A stretch of 64,000 nucleotides of DNA from an uncultured Sphingobium sp. (GTDB lineage Bacteria > Pseudomonadota > Alphaproteobacteria > Sphingomonadales > Sphingomonadaceae): contig CAMPHJ010000004.1 of assembly GCA_946885845.1 (NCBI GenBank), forward strand, positions 78,874 to 142,873, given 5' to 3'. How positions within the stretch are numbered: the stretch's first letter is position 1; each line of letters begins with the position of its first letter. Below, piece by piece: positions 42,987 through 52,251 of the stretch. The notes under the pieces were generated by a model, which saw only the letters and a program-made list of their open reading frames with translations, had not been told where the DNA came from and did no database searches. A program made the position numbers and the translations under genes.

Positions 42987-45080
42987 TCAGAATATGTTCG
43001 CCACGGTGAACTTGAAGCTCTGCCCCTCCGCCGCGAGCGAGGACAGGTGGCGGCGATATTGTTTGTCGAACAGATTGTCGACGGCGATGCGGAATTCAAA
43101 CCCCTTCGCCGCGCCGCTTTGCGGTTTGAACGCCAGGAAAAGATTGTGGACGCTGTAGCCCGGTGTCGCAATGCCCGACCCTGCCGAAGAAAAGGGGCCG
43201 GTCGTCACATCATCCTGCCGTTCCGCAAATTCACCGGTCCAGCCGCCCGACAGGCCGGTCGACCGATCAGCATAGCCCAGCGTCAGGCGGTAGTCGTTGG
43301 CGGGAATGGTGTTCAGATAATCGCCGCTGCGCCGATCCTTGCCGTCGATGAAGGACATGTTGCCGCGCGCGAAGAAGCCGCCGATGCCATATTCCGCCTC
43401 GACCTCCAGCCCCTTGAACCGGGACCGGCCGATATTCAGGAAATAGGGGACGCCGGGCGCGGCTGCGCTTTGCAGGATCAGGTCCTTTACATCATTCTGG
43501 AACAGGGTCGTCTTGGCCCGGAAACGGTCGCCATGGCCCAGCAGTCCGTCGAAGGACAGGGTGAAGCCCGCTTCGATATTGTCGGATTTTTCAGGGCGCA
43601 GATTGGGATTATTGGGCCGACCCGGCGCGGGGGTCGCGCTGCGGGTGAAGACTTCATCGACATTGGGCATGCGCACCGTGCGCGCCGCCGACCCGAACAG
43701 GCCCAGCCACGGCGTCAGATTATAGAGCGCCGCGATCTTGGGCGATACGCCGCTGTCCTTTGTTCGCCGGGTCAGGGTGGTGCCGCCGACGACCGTGTCG
43801 CCCGGCTTCAGGTCGTTCCAGTCGACCCGGACGCCTGGAATGATGGTCAGCTTGTCGGACCAGACGATCTCCAGCTGGCCGAACAGGCCATAGCGGGTCA
43901 TGTCGCCTTCGGGATGCGTGCCCGCACCCGGCGTCACCGCGCCGCCCGGCATCACGCGCGGGTTGCGGCGTTCCTGCTGGCTCCACTGGCCGCCCAGGAT
44001 CAGGAAGGTCGTCCAGTCGCCGCCCATGTCGAAACGGCTGGTATTCTGCAGCTTTGCCTGCCAGCTTTCGTAGGAAAATTCGGAATATTCCAATGGGCCA
44101 AGGAAGGGCGTTTCGGTCTGGCGCACCTTTGACAGGGAATAGGCCGCCTGCGCTTCGACGTTGAAGATCCTGCTGCCGTCGAAATCATTCACATAGCCGA
44201 CGACAGCGGTCTTATCATGGACGCGGCGGCGCATCAGCGCGGCGCCAGTCGCGGCGGATACCTGATCATAGACTTGCGGCGCGTCGCTGATCCAGTCCTG
44301 ATAGCTTGCCCAGATCGCATGATTGCGGTTGCCGCCAATCGCTACGCGGCCCTTGACCAGCCAGCTGTCGGACAAGGTGGCGGAGGCGGCAACCGTGTCG
44401 CCATTGCCATCCTTGTAATCATCGCTGCGACGATAATTATAGCTGCCCAGCAGTTCGACGCCATCGACCGGCTGGACGGCGACGATGCCCGACAGGGTAT
44501 GGGCCTGCGCGTTGGTTTCCGTCGCTGCCTTTAGCCGCACCGCCAGGGGATCGCCCGGTTCCAGAAAGTCGGACGCGTCCTTGGTCGTGAAATTGATCAC
44601 CCCCGCCAGCGCGCCCGCGCCGTAGAGGGTGGACGAAGCGGGGCCGCGCAGCACTTCGACCCGCTTGTAAAGCTCCGGCTCGCTGAACAGCGCCCCCATG
44701 CGATATTGTTCGTAGAATTTGGTGACGCCATCGACGGTCAGCAGGATGCGGTTGTCGCTGTCGCCGATCGCCGTGCCCATGCCGCGAATGTTGAACCCCT
44801 GGCCCAGCTGCCCCACGCCGCCCTGGACATTGACGCCCGGCAAACCTTCGATCAGGTCGCCGATCGTCGTCGCCTGGGTCTGGTCGATATCTTCCTGATC
44901 CAGGCTGCTGACGGCCTGCGGCGTGTCGAGCGCGACCTTTTCGGTGCCCGCCGAAATGACCATCCGATCGAGCGCCATGCGCGTCGTTTCGGGCGCGCCC
45001 GCGTCGTCCTGCGCCCAGGCGAGGGTGGGCGTCACGATCAGCGTGGCGGTCAGCAACAGCTTCAATCTGGTCTTCATCAT
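42987..45080 (-). CDS. TonB-dependent haem/haemoglobin-type receptor
   Basis: 697 residues from ATG 45080 (AAGGGGG upstream). The signal peptide ends at PTLAWAQ. The plug has QATTIGDLIEGLPGVNVQGG and KRVEVLRGPASSTLYGAGALAG; the barrel carries NNPNLRPEKSDNIEAGF, i.e. the NPNL motif of haem receptors. The FRAP motif is degenerate (RTVRMPNVDEVF). The terminal residue is Phe. It is likely to import haem or a ferric chelate. It is first in an operon with its own tonB and is divergent from DUF4198 across a Fur-like box, which supports iron-linked control. Confidence 0.9.
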   Translation of the reverse strand: MMKTRLKLLLTATLIVTPTLAWAQDDAGAPETTRMALDRMVISAGTEKVALDTPQAVSSLDQEDIDQTQATTIGDLIEGLPGVNVQGGVGQLGQGFNIRGMGTAIGDSDNRILLTVDGVTKFYEQYRMGALFSEPELYKRVEVLRGPASSTLYGAGALAGVINFTTKDASDFLEPGDPLAVRLKAATETNAQAHTLSGIVAVQPVDGVELLGSYNYRRSDDYKDGNGDTVAASATLSDSWLVKGRVAIGGNRNHAIWASYQDWISDAPQVYDQVSAATGAALMRRRVHDKTAVVGYVNDFDGSRIFNVEAQAAYSLSKVRQTETPFLGPLEYSEFSYESWQAKLQNTSRFDMGGDWTTFLILGGQWSQQERRNPRVMPGGAVTPGAGTHPEGDMTRYGLFGQLEIVWSDKLTIIPGVRVDWNDLKPGDTVVGGTTLTRRTKDSGVSPKIAALYNLTPWLGLFGSAARTVRMPNVDEVFTRSATPAPGRPNNPNLRPEKSDNIEAGFTLSFDGLLGHGDRFRAKTTLFQNDVKDLILQSAAAPGVPYFLNIGRSRFKGLEVEAEYGIGGFFARGNMSFIDGKDRRSGDYLNTIPANDYRLTLGYADRSTGLSGGWTGEFAERQDDVTTGPFSSAGSGIATPGYSVHNLFLAFKPQSGAAKGFEFRIAVDNLFDKQYRRHLSSLAAEGQSFKFTVANIF

Positions 45081-45153
45081 CGGTGGCCCCCTTTGGCAAC
45101 TGGGACGGGGCGGTGACCCCGAACGGGGACGCACCTAGCATGAAGAAATGATA

Positions 45154-45173
45154 TTGCAAGTGAGTCTCATTAG
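45154..45173. promoter_or_regulatory. Fur-box-like site
   Basis: TTGCAAGTGAGTCTCATTAG, with core TGAG-T-CTCA, resembles the TGCAAnTGAGAnTnATTnGCA type of Fur site in alpha- and gammaproteobacteria. It lies in the divergent promoter between the receptor and DUF4198 genes and is positioned to repress both when iron is plentiful. Confidence 0.6.
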
Positions 45174-45204
45174 ATATAGCAGCCAGATCGGAAAGGGGTT
45201 CTTC

Positions 45205-45993
45205 ATGAGATCTGGAAAATATCGTTTCGCCGCCGTGCTGGTAACCATGGTCAGCGCTGCCGCTGCTCAGGCACATATGCCCTATGTGCTGCCGACCTTG
45301 TTCGACATCGGCAAGGGCGACCATGTAACCGTCCAGTCGGCCTTTGCGGAGGAAGCATTCCTGCCCGAAGTCGCCATGCGCGATGCGCCGTTCCATATGG
45401 TCGGCCCCGATGGCAAGGATATCGCGCCAGGACCGGTCACGCATCTGCGCGACCTGAGCATATTCGAAGCGGCCACGGTCGCGGATGGCACCTATCGCGT
45501 GACGACAGGCCAGCGAGCCGGGCGCAAGGGCACGATGTTCAAACAGGGCAATGAGTGGAAAATGCGCGGCGAAGGCAGCGCGCCAGCCGCCGCTGCGCAG
45601 CAGGTCGACGTTCAGAGCATGACCCTGGCCGAAGCCTATGTAACGCGCGGCCAGCCCACCAACGCCGCCTTGAAACCGACGGGCAAGGCGCTGGAAATCC
45701 AAGCGGTGACGCACCCCAATGCTATTGTCGCCGGTTCAGATGCGATCTTCACATTGCTGTTCGACGGTAAGCCGCTCGCCAATGCGGATGTCACGCTGTT
45801 CCGCAGCGCTGGCCTTTACGACGGGCGCAAGGTTGCCGCGCAGGTGAAAAGCGGGGCCGACGGCGGCTTTACCCTGAAGCCGGAAGATGCGGGCACCTAT
45901 CTGGTCCTGGTGCGCCATCGCGCGCCCGCGCCTGCCGGCTCCGACACGCCCTATCGCAGCTACACCTACACACTCACCTTCGACGCGGCCTGA
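45205..45993 (+). CDS. DUF4198 family exported protein
   Basis: 262 residues from ATG 45205 (AAAGGGG upstream). The signal ends AAAAQAHMPYVLPT, with the His right after cleavage that is typical of metal-binding DUF4198 proteins. Two beta-rich domains follow; the second has the DUF4198 end (DGGFTLKPEDAGTYLVLVRHR and SYTYTLTF). Relatives include nickel/cobalt uptake components (NikK-like). It is paired with an EF-hand gene 32 nt downstream and with the receptor/tonB operon upstream, so it probably serves metal acquisition. Confidence 0.82.
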   Translation: MRSGKYRFAAVLVTMVSAAAAQAHMPYVLPTLFDIGKGDHVTVQSAFAEEAFLPEVAMRDAPFHMVGPDGKDIAPGPVTHLRDLSIFEAATVADGTYRVTTGQRAGRKGTMFKQGNEWKMRGEGSAPAAAAQQVDVQSMTLAEAYVTRGQPTNAALKPTGKALEIQAVTHPNAIVAGSDAIFTLLFDGKPLANADVTLFRSAGLYDGRKVAAQVKSGADGGFTLKPEDAGTYLVLVRHRAPAPAGSDTPYRSYTYTLTFDAA

Positions 45994-46025
45994 CCGCCGC
46001 GCCAATTCGATCAGATGGAGATTAT

Positions 46026-46529
46026 ATGAAGAGAATAATTAGCCTGGCGCCTGCCCTTTTGCTGGCCATCACCGGATCAGGCGCGATGGCCGCCCCGCAT
46101 GAAGGGTCCGCATTCATCCATGATTATGACGCGAACCATGACGGCCAGGTCGCCCGCGCCGAATTCGACGCCGAACGGAGCGCACGTTTCAAGGCAACGG
46201 ACGCCAATGCCGACGGCTGGCTGTCGGAAGACGAATATGTCGGCGAATATCGCGCCCGGCTGGACCAGCAGCTCGCCGCGTCCGACCGCAGCGAAGAAAA
46301 GAAGGTCGAAGAACGGCAGCGCCAGATGCGTCAGGCCCATGTCCGGTTCGGCGTGCTGGACAAGGACAAGGATAGCAGGATGACGCAGGCCGAATATGAC
46401 GCGTCGGCCGCGCGCGCCTTTGCCGATCAGGATGATGACAAGGACGGCATCGTCACCGCGACCGACGCCGCCGCAACCGCCAAGCGCCAGCTGGCGGCGC
46501 GCAAGGCCGCCGACAAGGCCGAACGCTGA
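46026..46529 (+). CDS. Exported EF-hand protein
   Basis: 167 residues with a signal peptide ending at GAMAA. Four EF-hand loops are readable: DYDANHDGQVARAEFD, DANADGWLSEDEY, DKDKDSRMTQAEYD and DQDDDKDGIVTATD, giving two pairs with a Lys/Glu/Gln-rich linker. It binds Ca2+ (or another divalent cation) in the periplasm. TGGAGATT precedes the ATG. It is cotranscribed with DUF4198, and the pairing of an EF-hand protein with a Fur-type regulated receptor is unusual. Confidence 0.85.
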   Translation: MKRIISLAPALLLAITGSGAMAAPHEGSAFIHDYDANHDGQVARAEFDAERSARFKATDANADGWLSEDEYVGEYRARLDQQLAASDRSEEKKVEERQRQMRQAHVRFGVLDKDKDSRMTQAEYDASAARAFADQDDDKDGIVTATDAAATAKRQLAARKAADKAER

Positions 46530-46536
46530 TGAACCG

Positions 46537-46570
46537 GGGAAGGGTGGCGTCCGATGATGCCGCCCTTCCC
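46537..46570 (+). terminator. Terminator hairpin of DUF4198/EF-hand operon
   Basis: Arms GGGAAGGG (46537-46544) and CCCTTCCC (46563-46570) with an inner GGC/GCC pair, 8 nt past the stop, then TGCTTTA. Confidence 0.7.
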
Positions 46571-46585
46571 TGCTTTACCGCATGA

Positions 46586-47497
46586 TCAGGCCGGGGCGAG
46601 TTGGGGATCGACACCGGTCAATTCAATCGACACGTCCCACAACCGCCGGGCATCCCCCAGGTCATGGGCATGTTTTTCAACCCGCGCCGGACCTGACCTA
46701 CCCCGCATTTCCAGGAAGCCTTGCGGTCCGTAATAGTCGCCCCCTTCCGCGTTCGGATCAGTCGCGGCCTGAAGCGCTGGCCAGGCAGCCGCCGCGACCG
46801 GATTGAACATGGGCCGCATGATCGGCAACAACGGTTTGGTCCAGGACGGCAGGTGACGCATCAATTCGGTCAGCGACACGCCCGGATGGCAACCGATCGC
46901 CCGCACGGGCGACCCGGTAGCGCGGAGCCGACGATCCAGTTCCAGCATGAACAGCAGGTTGGCCAGCTTGCTCTGTCCGTAGAAGCCGCTGTTATGATAG
47001 CCGTTTTCGGCGTTGAGGTTGTCCCACATCATCCGCCCCTGCCGATGCGCCAAGCTGGAGGTCACGACCACCCGCGCGCCATCGGTCCGGGCAAGTTTGG
47101 GCAGCAACAGCGCGGTAAGCGCGAATGTACCGAGGTGATTTACCCCGAATTGCGATTCGGCACCCTGCGTCGTCCGGCCGAGCGGGGGGATCATGATGCC
47201 CGCATTATTGATCAGAACGTCCAGCCGTGGCTCCGCCGCGACCTGATCAGCGGCCTGGCGCACGCTGGAAATGTCAGCCTGGTCCAGCGGAACATAGGCA
47301 AGGTTGGCCCCCGGCGTCGCGGCCCTGATGTGATCCATCGCCGCGTGCGCCCTAACCGAATCGCGGCATCCCATCAGCACCCGCGCGCCCTTTGCCGCCA
47401 GCGCCTTCGCGATTTCCAGCCCGATGCCGGTATTGGCGCCAGTGACCAGAAAAATGCGGCCATTCTGGTCAGACATATTACAAGCCGTGAAGGCCAT
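46586..47497 (-). CDS. SDR-family oxidoreductase (retinol dehydrogenase-like)
   Basis: 303 residues; GGGGAG 5 nt before ATG 47497. Motifs: VTGANTGIGLEIAKAL, GARVLMGCRDSVRA, INNAGIMIPPLGRT, VVVTSSLAHRQG and YGQSKLANLLFML (YxxxK). It belongs to the SDR type of human retinol/WW-domain oxidoreductases, broad in lipid and alcohol substrates. It is divergent from the monooxygenase at 47742 with a shared 245-bp promoter region, so the two may act in one pathway (alcohol to ketone, then ester). Confidence 0.88.
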   Translation of the reverse strand: MAFTACNMSDQNGRIFLVTGANTGIGLEIAKALAAKGARVLMGCRDSVRAHAAMDHIRAATPGANLAYVPLDQADISSVRQAADQVAAEPRLDVLINNAGIMIPPLGRTTQGAESQFGVNHLGTFALTALLLPKLARTDGARVVVTSSLAHRQGRMMWDNLNAENGYHNSGFYGQSKLANLLFMLELDRRLRATGSPVRAIGCHPGVSLTELMRHLPSWTKPLLPIMRPMFNPVAAAAWPALQAATDPNAEGGDYYGPQGFLEMRGRSGPARVEKHAHDLGDARRLWDVSIELTGVDPQLAPA

Positions 47498-47625
47498 CCA
47501 AACTCCCCTATTTTATGCTGTTCATCGTACGGATCGTGGTCCAGGAATGAATGGAAACAAGAGAAATAACAATCGACTTCCGCCCGCCGGGTCCATCATC
47601 CCGACCGAAGCATGAAACGACTTTC

Positions 47626-47638
47626 CGACCATCGGTCG
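47626..47638. promoter_or_regulatory. Palindrome in SDR/monooxygenase divergent promoter
   Basis: CGACC-ATC-GGTCG, 5-3-5, flanked by TTTC and AAAA. A related CGACCG half-site is 14 bp to the left. No regulator gene is adjacent. Confidence 0.4.
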
Positions 47639-47741
47639 AAAAATGATTGAAACCGCACTGCGAACGACATAGTCTGGTAGTGAAGGGCAAAGTGCCCAGC
47701 CTGTTTTCCTATTCAGACATTTTTCTACAAAAGGCAGACTT

Positions 47742-49685
47742 ATGGACATGAAAACGACGACGCCGCAGATGCTGGACAGTGACGTTCGCCCGCTGCCGAT
47801 TGCGGACAGCCCGGAACTGCGCGAAGCGCTGAAGGCGGCCAATCTTCAGACCCTGCTGATGGTCTATGTGCACCTGACGCATGACGAATCGATGCTGGAA
47901 ACCTTCAAGGCCCACATTCATCCGCCCTATACCAATCCCGACTATGTAATGCCGCAGGACTGCATCGATGACCTGCATGAAAAGCTGGTCCATGTGCTGA
48001 CGACGCCAGGCGCGGCGAAGTCGGAAGATCCGCCGATCGAACTGATGCAGAAGATGATGAGCGTCGGCGTCGGCGAGCCGGTCACTGACGAGTTCGTTCC
48101 CATGGTCATGGAACAGGGTGGATTCCACCGCAGCCCCGTGCGCAAGGACGATCCCAAGCGCACGCCTCCGCCGCCCGGTTTCAAGGTGCTGGTCATCGGC
48201 GCGGGCCTGACCGGCATCCTGGCGGGCATCGAACTGGAACGCGCTGGTTACGATCATGTGATCATCGAAAAGAATGAGGAAGTCGGCGGCACCTGGTGGA
48301 AGAACCGCTATCCGGGCGTCGGCGTGGATACGCCCAGCCACTTCTATTCCTATTCCTTCGAAATCAGCCCGGAATGGAACCACTACCACCCGCATGGCGC
48401 GGACATGCGCGAATATTTCCGCGCCGTGGCGGACAAATATGACGTCCGCCGCAACATCCGTTTCAAGACCATGGTGCACAGCCTGGTCTTCGATCAGGAT
48501 GAGGCCGTGTGGAACGTCACTGTCGAAGACCTGAACACCGGCAAGCGCGAAGTCATCAAGGCCAATGCCGTGTTCAACGCGTTCGGCACCACCGACCGCT
48601 GGAAGCTGCCTGAAATCCCCGGCATCGAAAGCTTCAAGGGCATCATCACCCATTCGGCCGATTATGACGAAAATATCGACCTGAAGGGCAAGAAGGTCGC
48701 CGTCATCGGCACCGGCGCCAGCTCCGCGCAGATCGTGTCCACCATCGTCAAGGAAGTCGATGAACTGGTCGTATTCATGCGCACCAAGCACTGGATGATC
48801 AACAACCCCGAAGTGAAGGCGGAAGTCCCAGACCCGGTGAAATGGGCGCTGCGGCACATCCCCTATTACAAGGAATGGTTCCGTTTCCGCGTATTCTGGT
48901 TCGCGGCCGACGGCCTCTATCCCAATGTGGTGAAAGACCCGTCCTATCCCGAAGACGGCATCGCGGTGTCGGCGCTCAACGAAGGCATGCGCCAATATGC
49001 CTTGTCGCACATGCATCACAAGCTGGCGGACCGCCCCGACCTGATCGAGAAGCTGACGCCCGATTTCCCGATCTTCTCCAAGCGCGTCGTGATGGACGCG
49101 GGTTGGTACGATGCGTTGCTGCAACCGCATACGACGCTGGAGACGGCGGGCATTGCCGAAATCCTGCCGAACGGCATCCGCACGAACGAGGGCAAGGTCT
49201 ACGAACTCGACATCATCATCTGCGCGACCGGGTTCAACGCATCGTCGCTGGTGCAGGATCTGGAGATCAAGGGCCGCGACGGTCATGACCTGGCGGTCGA
49301 TTGGGCTGACGAGGAAGAGCGCGCCTATCTGGGCACGACCATCCCCGGCTATCCCAACTATTTCCTGTCAACCGGCCCCAATATCGGCCCGAACCACGCA
49401 GGCGGCCTTAACATCGTCAGCGAATCGCAGGTCCATTATCTGATCGAATGCCTTGATGAGATGATCGCTCGTGGCGCGCGCACGGTTGAAGTGACACAGG
49501 AAGCCTTCCTTCGCCACAACAAGCGGATCGACGACCAGATGAAGCACATGATCTGGACCCACCCCAAGTCGAAGAGCTATTATCAGAACAGCAAGGGCCG
49601 CCCCGTTGGCCCCTGGCCGTTCCGCCTCGTCGACATGTGGAACGAACTGCAGGTGCCGGTGCTGGACGACTATCGCATCGAATAA
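47742..49685 (+). CDS. Baeyer-Villiger-type flavin monooxygenase (HAPMO-like)
   Basis: 647 residues with an N-terminal extension of ~140 residues, as in 4-hydroxyacetophenone monooxygenase. FAD site GAGLTG at residues 153-158, GGTWWKNRYPGVGVD near 182-196, NADPH site VIGTGASS near 321-328. The BVMO fingerprint F298-x-G-x3-H304-x3 has Tyr308 where Trp is expected. It would insert oxygen into ketones using NADPH and O2. AAGG lies 7 nt before the ATG. It is divergent from an SDR, which could supply the ketone. Substrate not predictable. Confidence 0.87.
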   Translation: MDMKTTTPQMLDSDVRPLPIADSPELREALKAANLQTLLMVYVHLTHDESMLETFKAHIHPPYTNPDYVMPQDCIDDLHEKLVHVLTTPGAAKSEDPPIELMQKMMSVGVGEPVTDEFVPMVMEQGGFHRSPVRKDDPKRTPPPPGFKVLVIGAGLTGILAGIELERAGYDHVIIEKNEEVGGTWWKNRYPGVGVDTPSHFYSYSFEISPEWNHYHPHGADMREYFRAVADKYDVRRNIRFKTMVHSLVFDQDEAVWNVTVEDLNTGKREVIKANAVFNAFGTTDRWKLPEIPGIESFKGIITHSADYDENIDLKGKKVAVIGTGASSAQIVSTIVKEVDELVVFMRTKHWMINNPEVKAEVPDPVKWALRHIPYYKEWFRFRVFWFAADGLYPNVVKDPSYPEDGIAVSALNEGMRQYALSHMHHKLADRPDLIEKLTPDFPIFSKRVVMDAGWYDALLQPHTTLETAGIAEILPNGIRTNEGKVYELDIIICATGFNASSLVQDLEIKGRDGHDLAVDWADEEERAYLGTTIPGYPNYFLSTGPNIGPNHAGGLNIVSESQVHYLIECLDEMIARGARTVEVTQEAFLRHNKRIDDQMKHMIWTHPKSKSYYQNSKGRPVGPWPFRLVDMWNELQVPVLDDYRIE

Positions 49686-49712
49686 GGAACGGCGCTTCGG
49701 CGCGGTTCAAAA

Positions 49713-49744
49713 GCCATGGTTCGGCAATAGCGCCGAACCATGGC
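49713..49744 (+). terminator. Terminator-like hairpin after monooxygenase
   Basis: Perfect 13-base arms GCCATGGTTCGGC and GCCGAACCATGGC with a 6-nt loop, 27 nt past the stop; no U-tract. Confidence 0.6.
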
Positions 49745-50176
49745 ATCGACATGATGATTGGCTGGCAGTCGCCACCAGGACAGCAACGTCGATCGGCATG
49801 CGCCCTTCGACGTCGCTATTGGTCGCAGAGACGAAATTCAGCCCCAAAATTGCTATATTTGCCGATTGTCCACGGCCCCTTGATGCCGCTTGCGGCTGTA
49901 TGAGGCAGAGCGTGGGACACGCTCATTTGCGCCGGGCTTCTTACGGACATGGCCATTTTCCATATCCGCAGCTAAGAAGCGGCAAGATCGACGCCATATG
50001 ATGGCATGTCGATGGTGAACTTCCCAATCCCGCCGCACAGCAAAAGCTGGTGGCCTTCCGACCTTGGCAGGGCTGATTTCGTCAGCGCGTCCTTCCATCG
50101 TCATCATCAGTCCGGCTGACGGAATGACCTTGCCCATCATTGGCGCGTTGCGCCAAGCGGAGGGCGGCTTATCAAT
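49745..50176. other. Intergenic, no gene seen
   Basis: About 430 bp ahead of the DMT transporter. Open frames here on both strands lack ribosome sites and family resemblance. I see no RNA motif. Confidence 0.4.
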
Positions 50177-51172
50177 ATGGAAGCCAAACCGTTGAAAGCT
50201 GACATGCCTCATTCGTCCAGCCAGGCCCAGATTCCGCCGCAATCGCACCCGTACAGCGATGCAAGCGACCCTGACCGTCCGCCGGTCGAACATCGCGCGC
50301 GTGGTATTGCCCTGCGCCTGGGCGCGGTCACCGCGTTCGGCGCGATGATGGCGGCGATGAAATACGCGTCGGAGCATGGCGTCGCTCCGGTCGAAATCCT
50401 GTTTTACCGCAACCTGTTCTCCCTGCCGACCATCATCGCGTGGATAATATGGTCGGGCGGCTTTTCCGTCGTCAGGACGAAGCGCCCCGGCGCGCACGCC
50501 ACCCGCAGCTTTTTAGGGTTGGGCGTCATGTTCCTGACCTTCATGGCGTTGGCCCGCCTGCCACTGGCAGAAGCCACGGTGATCAGTTTTTCAGCACCGC
50601 TTTTCGCGACGATGCTGTCCGCGCTGTTCCTGCGGGAAATGGTCGGATGGCATCGGTGGAGCGCCATCGGCATCGGCTTTGTCGGCGTGCTGATCGCCGT
50701 TCAACCGGGCGGGTCAGACCTGCCGGTCGTCGGCGTCGCAATTGGCCTGGCCGCCGCCTTGGGGACGGCGGTCATCGTCATCACGCTCCGCCAGATCGGC
50801 CAGACCGAAGGCGCGGCGGCGACCGTATTCTGGTTCAATATCGTGTGCCTGACCGCGACCGCGCTGCCGATGCCGTTCATGTTCAAGTCGCATGATCCAG
50901 GCGCGTGGATCGCCCTGCTGCTTGGCGGACTGGTTGGGGGCTTTGCCCAGATCATGATGACGTCCGCGGTCCGATATGCGCCGGTGTCAGTGCTCGCGCC
51001 GTTCGATTATCTGCAAATGCTGTGGGCGATATTCTGGGGCTATCTGTTGTTCGCGGCCACGCCCAGCGCGCCAACGATCGCGGGCGCGGCGCTGATCGCC
51101 AGTGCGGGCTGCTATGTGGTCTGGCGCGAAAAGAAGCTGAACCGTCCGGTCACCGGCGTCGCCAAATTATAG
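50177..51172 (+). CDS. DMT-superfamily transporter (EamA)
   Basis: 331 residues with ten predicted helices in two EamA halves: first GIALRLGAVTAFGAMMAAMKY through VLIAVQPGG, second from GVAIGLAAALGTAVIVI to AALIASAGCYVVW. The N-terminal ~45 residues are polar and Pro/Ser-rich, longer than usual; a start at a later ATG (residue 10) is possible because the ribosome site at 50177 is poor. Probably an exporter of a metabolite or drug. It is convergent with the isomerase-like gene. Confidence 0.85.
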   Translation: MEAKPLKADMPHSSSQAQIPPQSHPYSDASDPDRPPVEHRARGIALRLGAVTAFGAMMAAMKYASEHGVAPVEILFYRNLFSLPTIIAWIIWSGGFSVVRTKRPGAHATRSFLGLGVMFLTFMALARLPLAEATVISFSAPLFATMLSALFLREMVGWHRWSAIGIGFVGVLIAVQPGGSDLPVVGVAIGLAAALGTAVIVITLRQIGQTEGAAATVFWFNIVCLTATALPMPFMFKSHDPGAWIALLLGGLVGGFAQIMMTSAVRYAPVSVLAPFDYLQMLWAIFWGYLLFAATPSAPTIAGAALIASAGCYVVWREKKLNRPVTGVAKL

Positions 51173-51183
51173 GCCGTCGGTCG

Positions 51184-51969
51184 TCAAACTCCATCGATCA
51201 GTCGGCGCGCGGCCTGCACCGCGATGCGGCCACGTTCCGTCGGGGTCATGCCCGCAGGTGCGATGAAGGGCGCTTCTACCGCCACAGTGGCCGAAGGCGG
51301 GATCAACGGCAGGAACGCGTCCAGCCCGAACTCCCCCTCCCCCGGGGGCAGGCGCGCAATCGTCGCTTCACGATAGCGGTCGGCGGGTGGTTCGAGAGGC
51401 CCGTCGTTCAACTGGACATGCAGGATACGCTCTGGCGGCAGGGCGACGACATCGTCCCATTTTCCGCCCGACCGAATGACGTGCAGCGTATCGACGCACA
51501 GGCCGACATGCGCGCCAGCGGCCAACGCGAGGTCCAGCGCATCGGCCTGCGTGCGCACGGCGGACAAGGGAAATGCCTCTATCGCCATCTCCACACCAGC
51601 CGCGCTGGCCAGGGTCGCGAGCCGACACATGGCGTCGCGCAGACGTGCAGGGTCGGTGTCGAAACCCAGCGCGTTCACCCTGCCACCCAATTCGGCTGTC
51701 AGTTCGACGGTGCGTTGAAGTTCATCCCAATCGGTCGATTCTTCCAGCATGAACGGTTCGACAATGCCGACGCCCAGCCCAGTGTCGCGCAAGGCCCTGA
51801 TCACCTCTGCACGGGCTGCCTTGTCATGAAGGAGGTCGGCATAGGGTCCCAGCGGCAGCGGTTTGATGAACAGGCTGACGCTGGCGCATCCGGTCTGGTG
51901 AGCGACGTCGATCAGTTGAAGCGCGGTCAAATCCGACAATGTCAGATGATCCAGGCAAAGCGGACGCAA
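51184..51969 (-). CDS. Sugar phosphate isomerase/epimerase-like protein
   Basis: 261 residues starting at TTG 51969, supported by GGGGAGA 6 nt upstream. Xylose-isomerase-like TIM barrel features: Glu-rich blocks VGIVEPFMLEE, GVEMAIEAFPL and VGLCVDTLHVIRSGG, with HVQLNDGP as metal-ligand region and VAVEAPF near the end. Cytosolic (no signal). It may act as an isomerase, epimerase or lyase on a small sugar or acid; nothing else fits better. It lies about 280 nt downstream of the riboswitch-linked ORF on the same strand and could be part of that transcript. Confidence 0.78.
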   Translation of the reverse strand: MRPLCLDHLTLSDLTALQLIDVAHQTGCASVSLFIKPLPLGPYADLLHDKAARAEVIRALRDTGLGVGIVEPFMLEESTDWDELQRTVELTAELGGRVNALGFDTDPARLRDAMCRLATLASAAGVEMAIEAFPLSAVRTQADALDLALAAGAHVGLCVDTLHVIRSGGKWDDVVALPPERILHVQLNDGPLEPPADRYREATIARLPPGEGEFGLDAFLPLIPPSATVAVEAPFIAPAGMTPTERGRIAVQAARRLIDGV

Positions 51970-52251
51970 ATTTCTGTCTCCCCAAGCAGGCCGTCACTGC
52001 GGCTGGCGAGGAGTTGCACCGGCGCGCGCGCTACTGTCAAGGAAGGGTTGGCGATTTCGAACCGATTTCGAGAAAATGCGAAGCACGGCGTCCCGGAGCG
52101 GGGGGGCTTGAACCAGAACACCGTGCTTCTCTCCCAAAGTGCGACCCGAGGGAGGTTCATGCGCGCGAGTTACCCCCGCGCAAGCTGGAGCGATGCAGTC
52201 ATTCTGAACAGACGGAACGGACCCATGCGTTTCCGGCTGATCAGAGCAGAC
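51970..52251. other. Leader region ahead of isomerase-like gene
   Basis: About 280 bp between the small ORF and the TTG start. It contains GAAGCACGG/CCGTGCTTC inverted arms near 52080-52130 (minus-strand hairpin) and a minus-strand TTGACA about 70 bp upstream of the start. No gene recognised. Confidence 0.35.

Noticed and set aside
37439..47497. Assigning the SDRs to steroid or retinoid metabolism
   Set aside because: Family resemblance alone does not decide the substrate; only the SDR class is supported.
47709..49286. 525-codon minus-strand open frame over the monooxygenase gene
   Set aside because: Antisense shadow; the plus strand has intact FAD and NADPH motifs.
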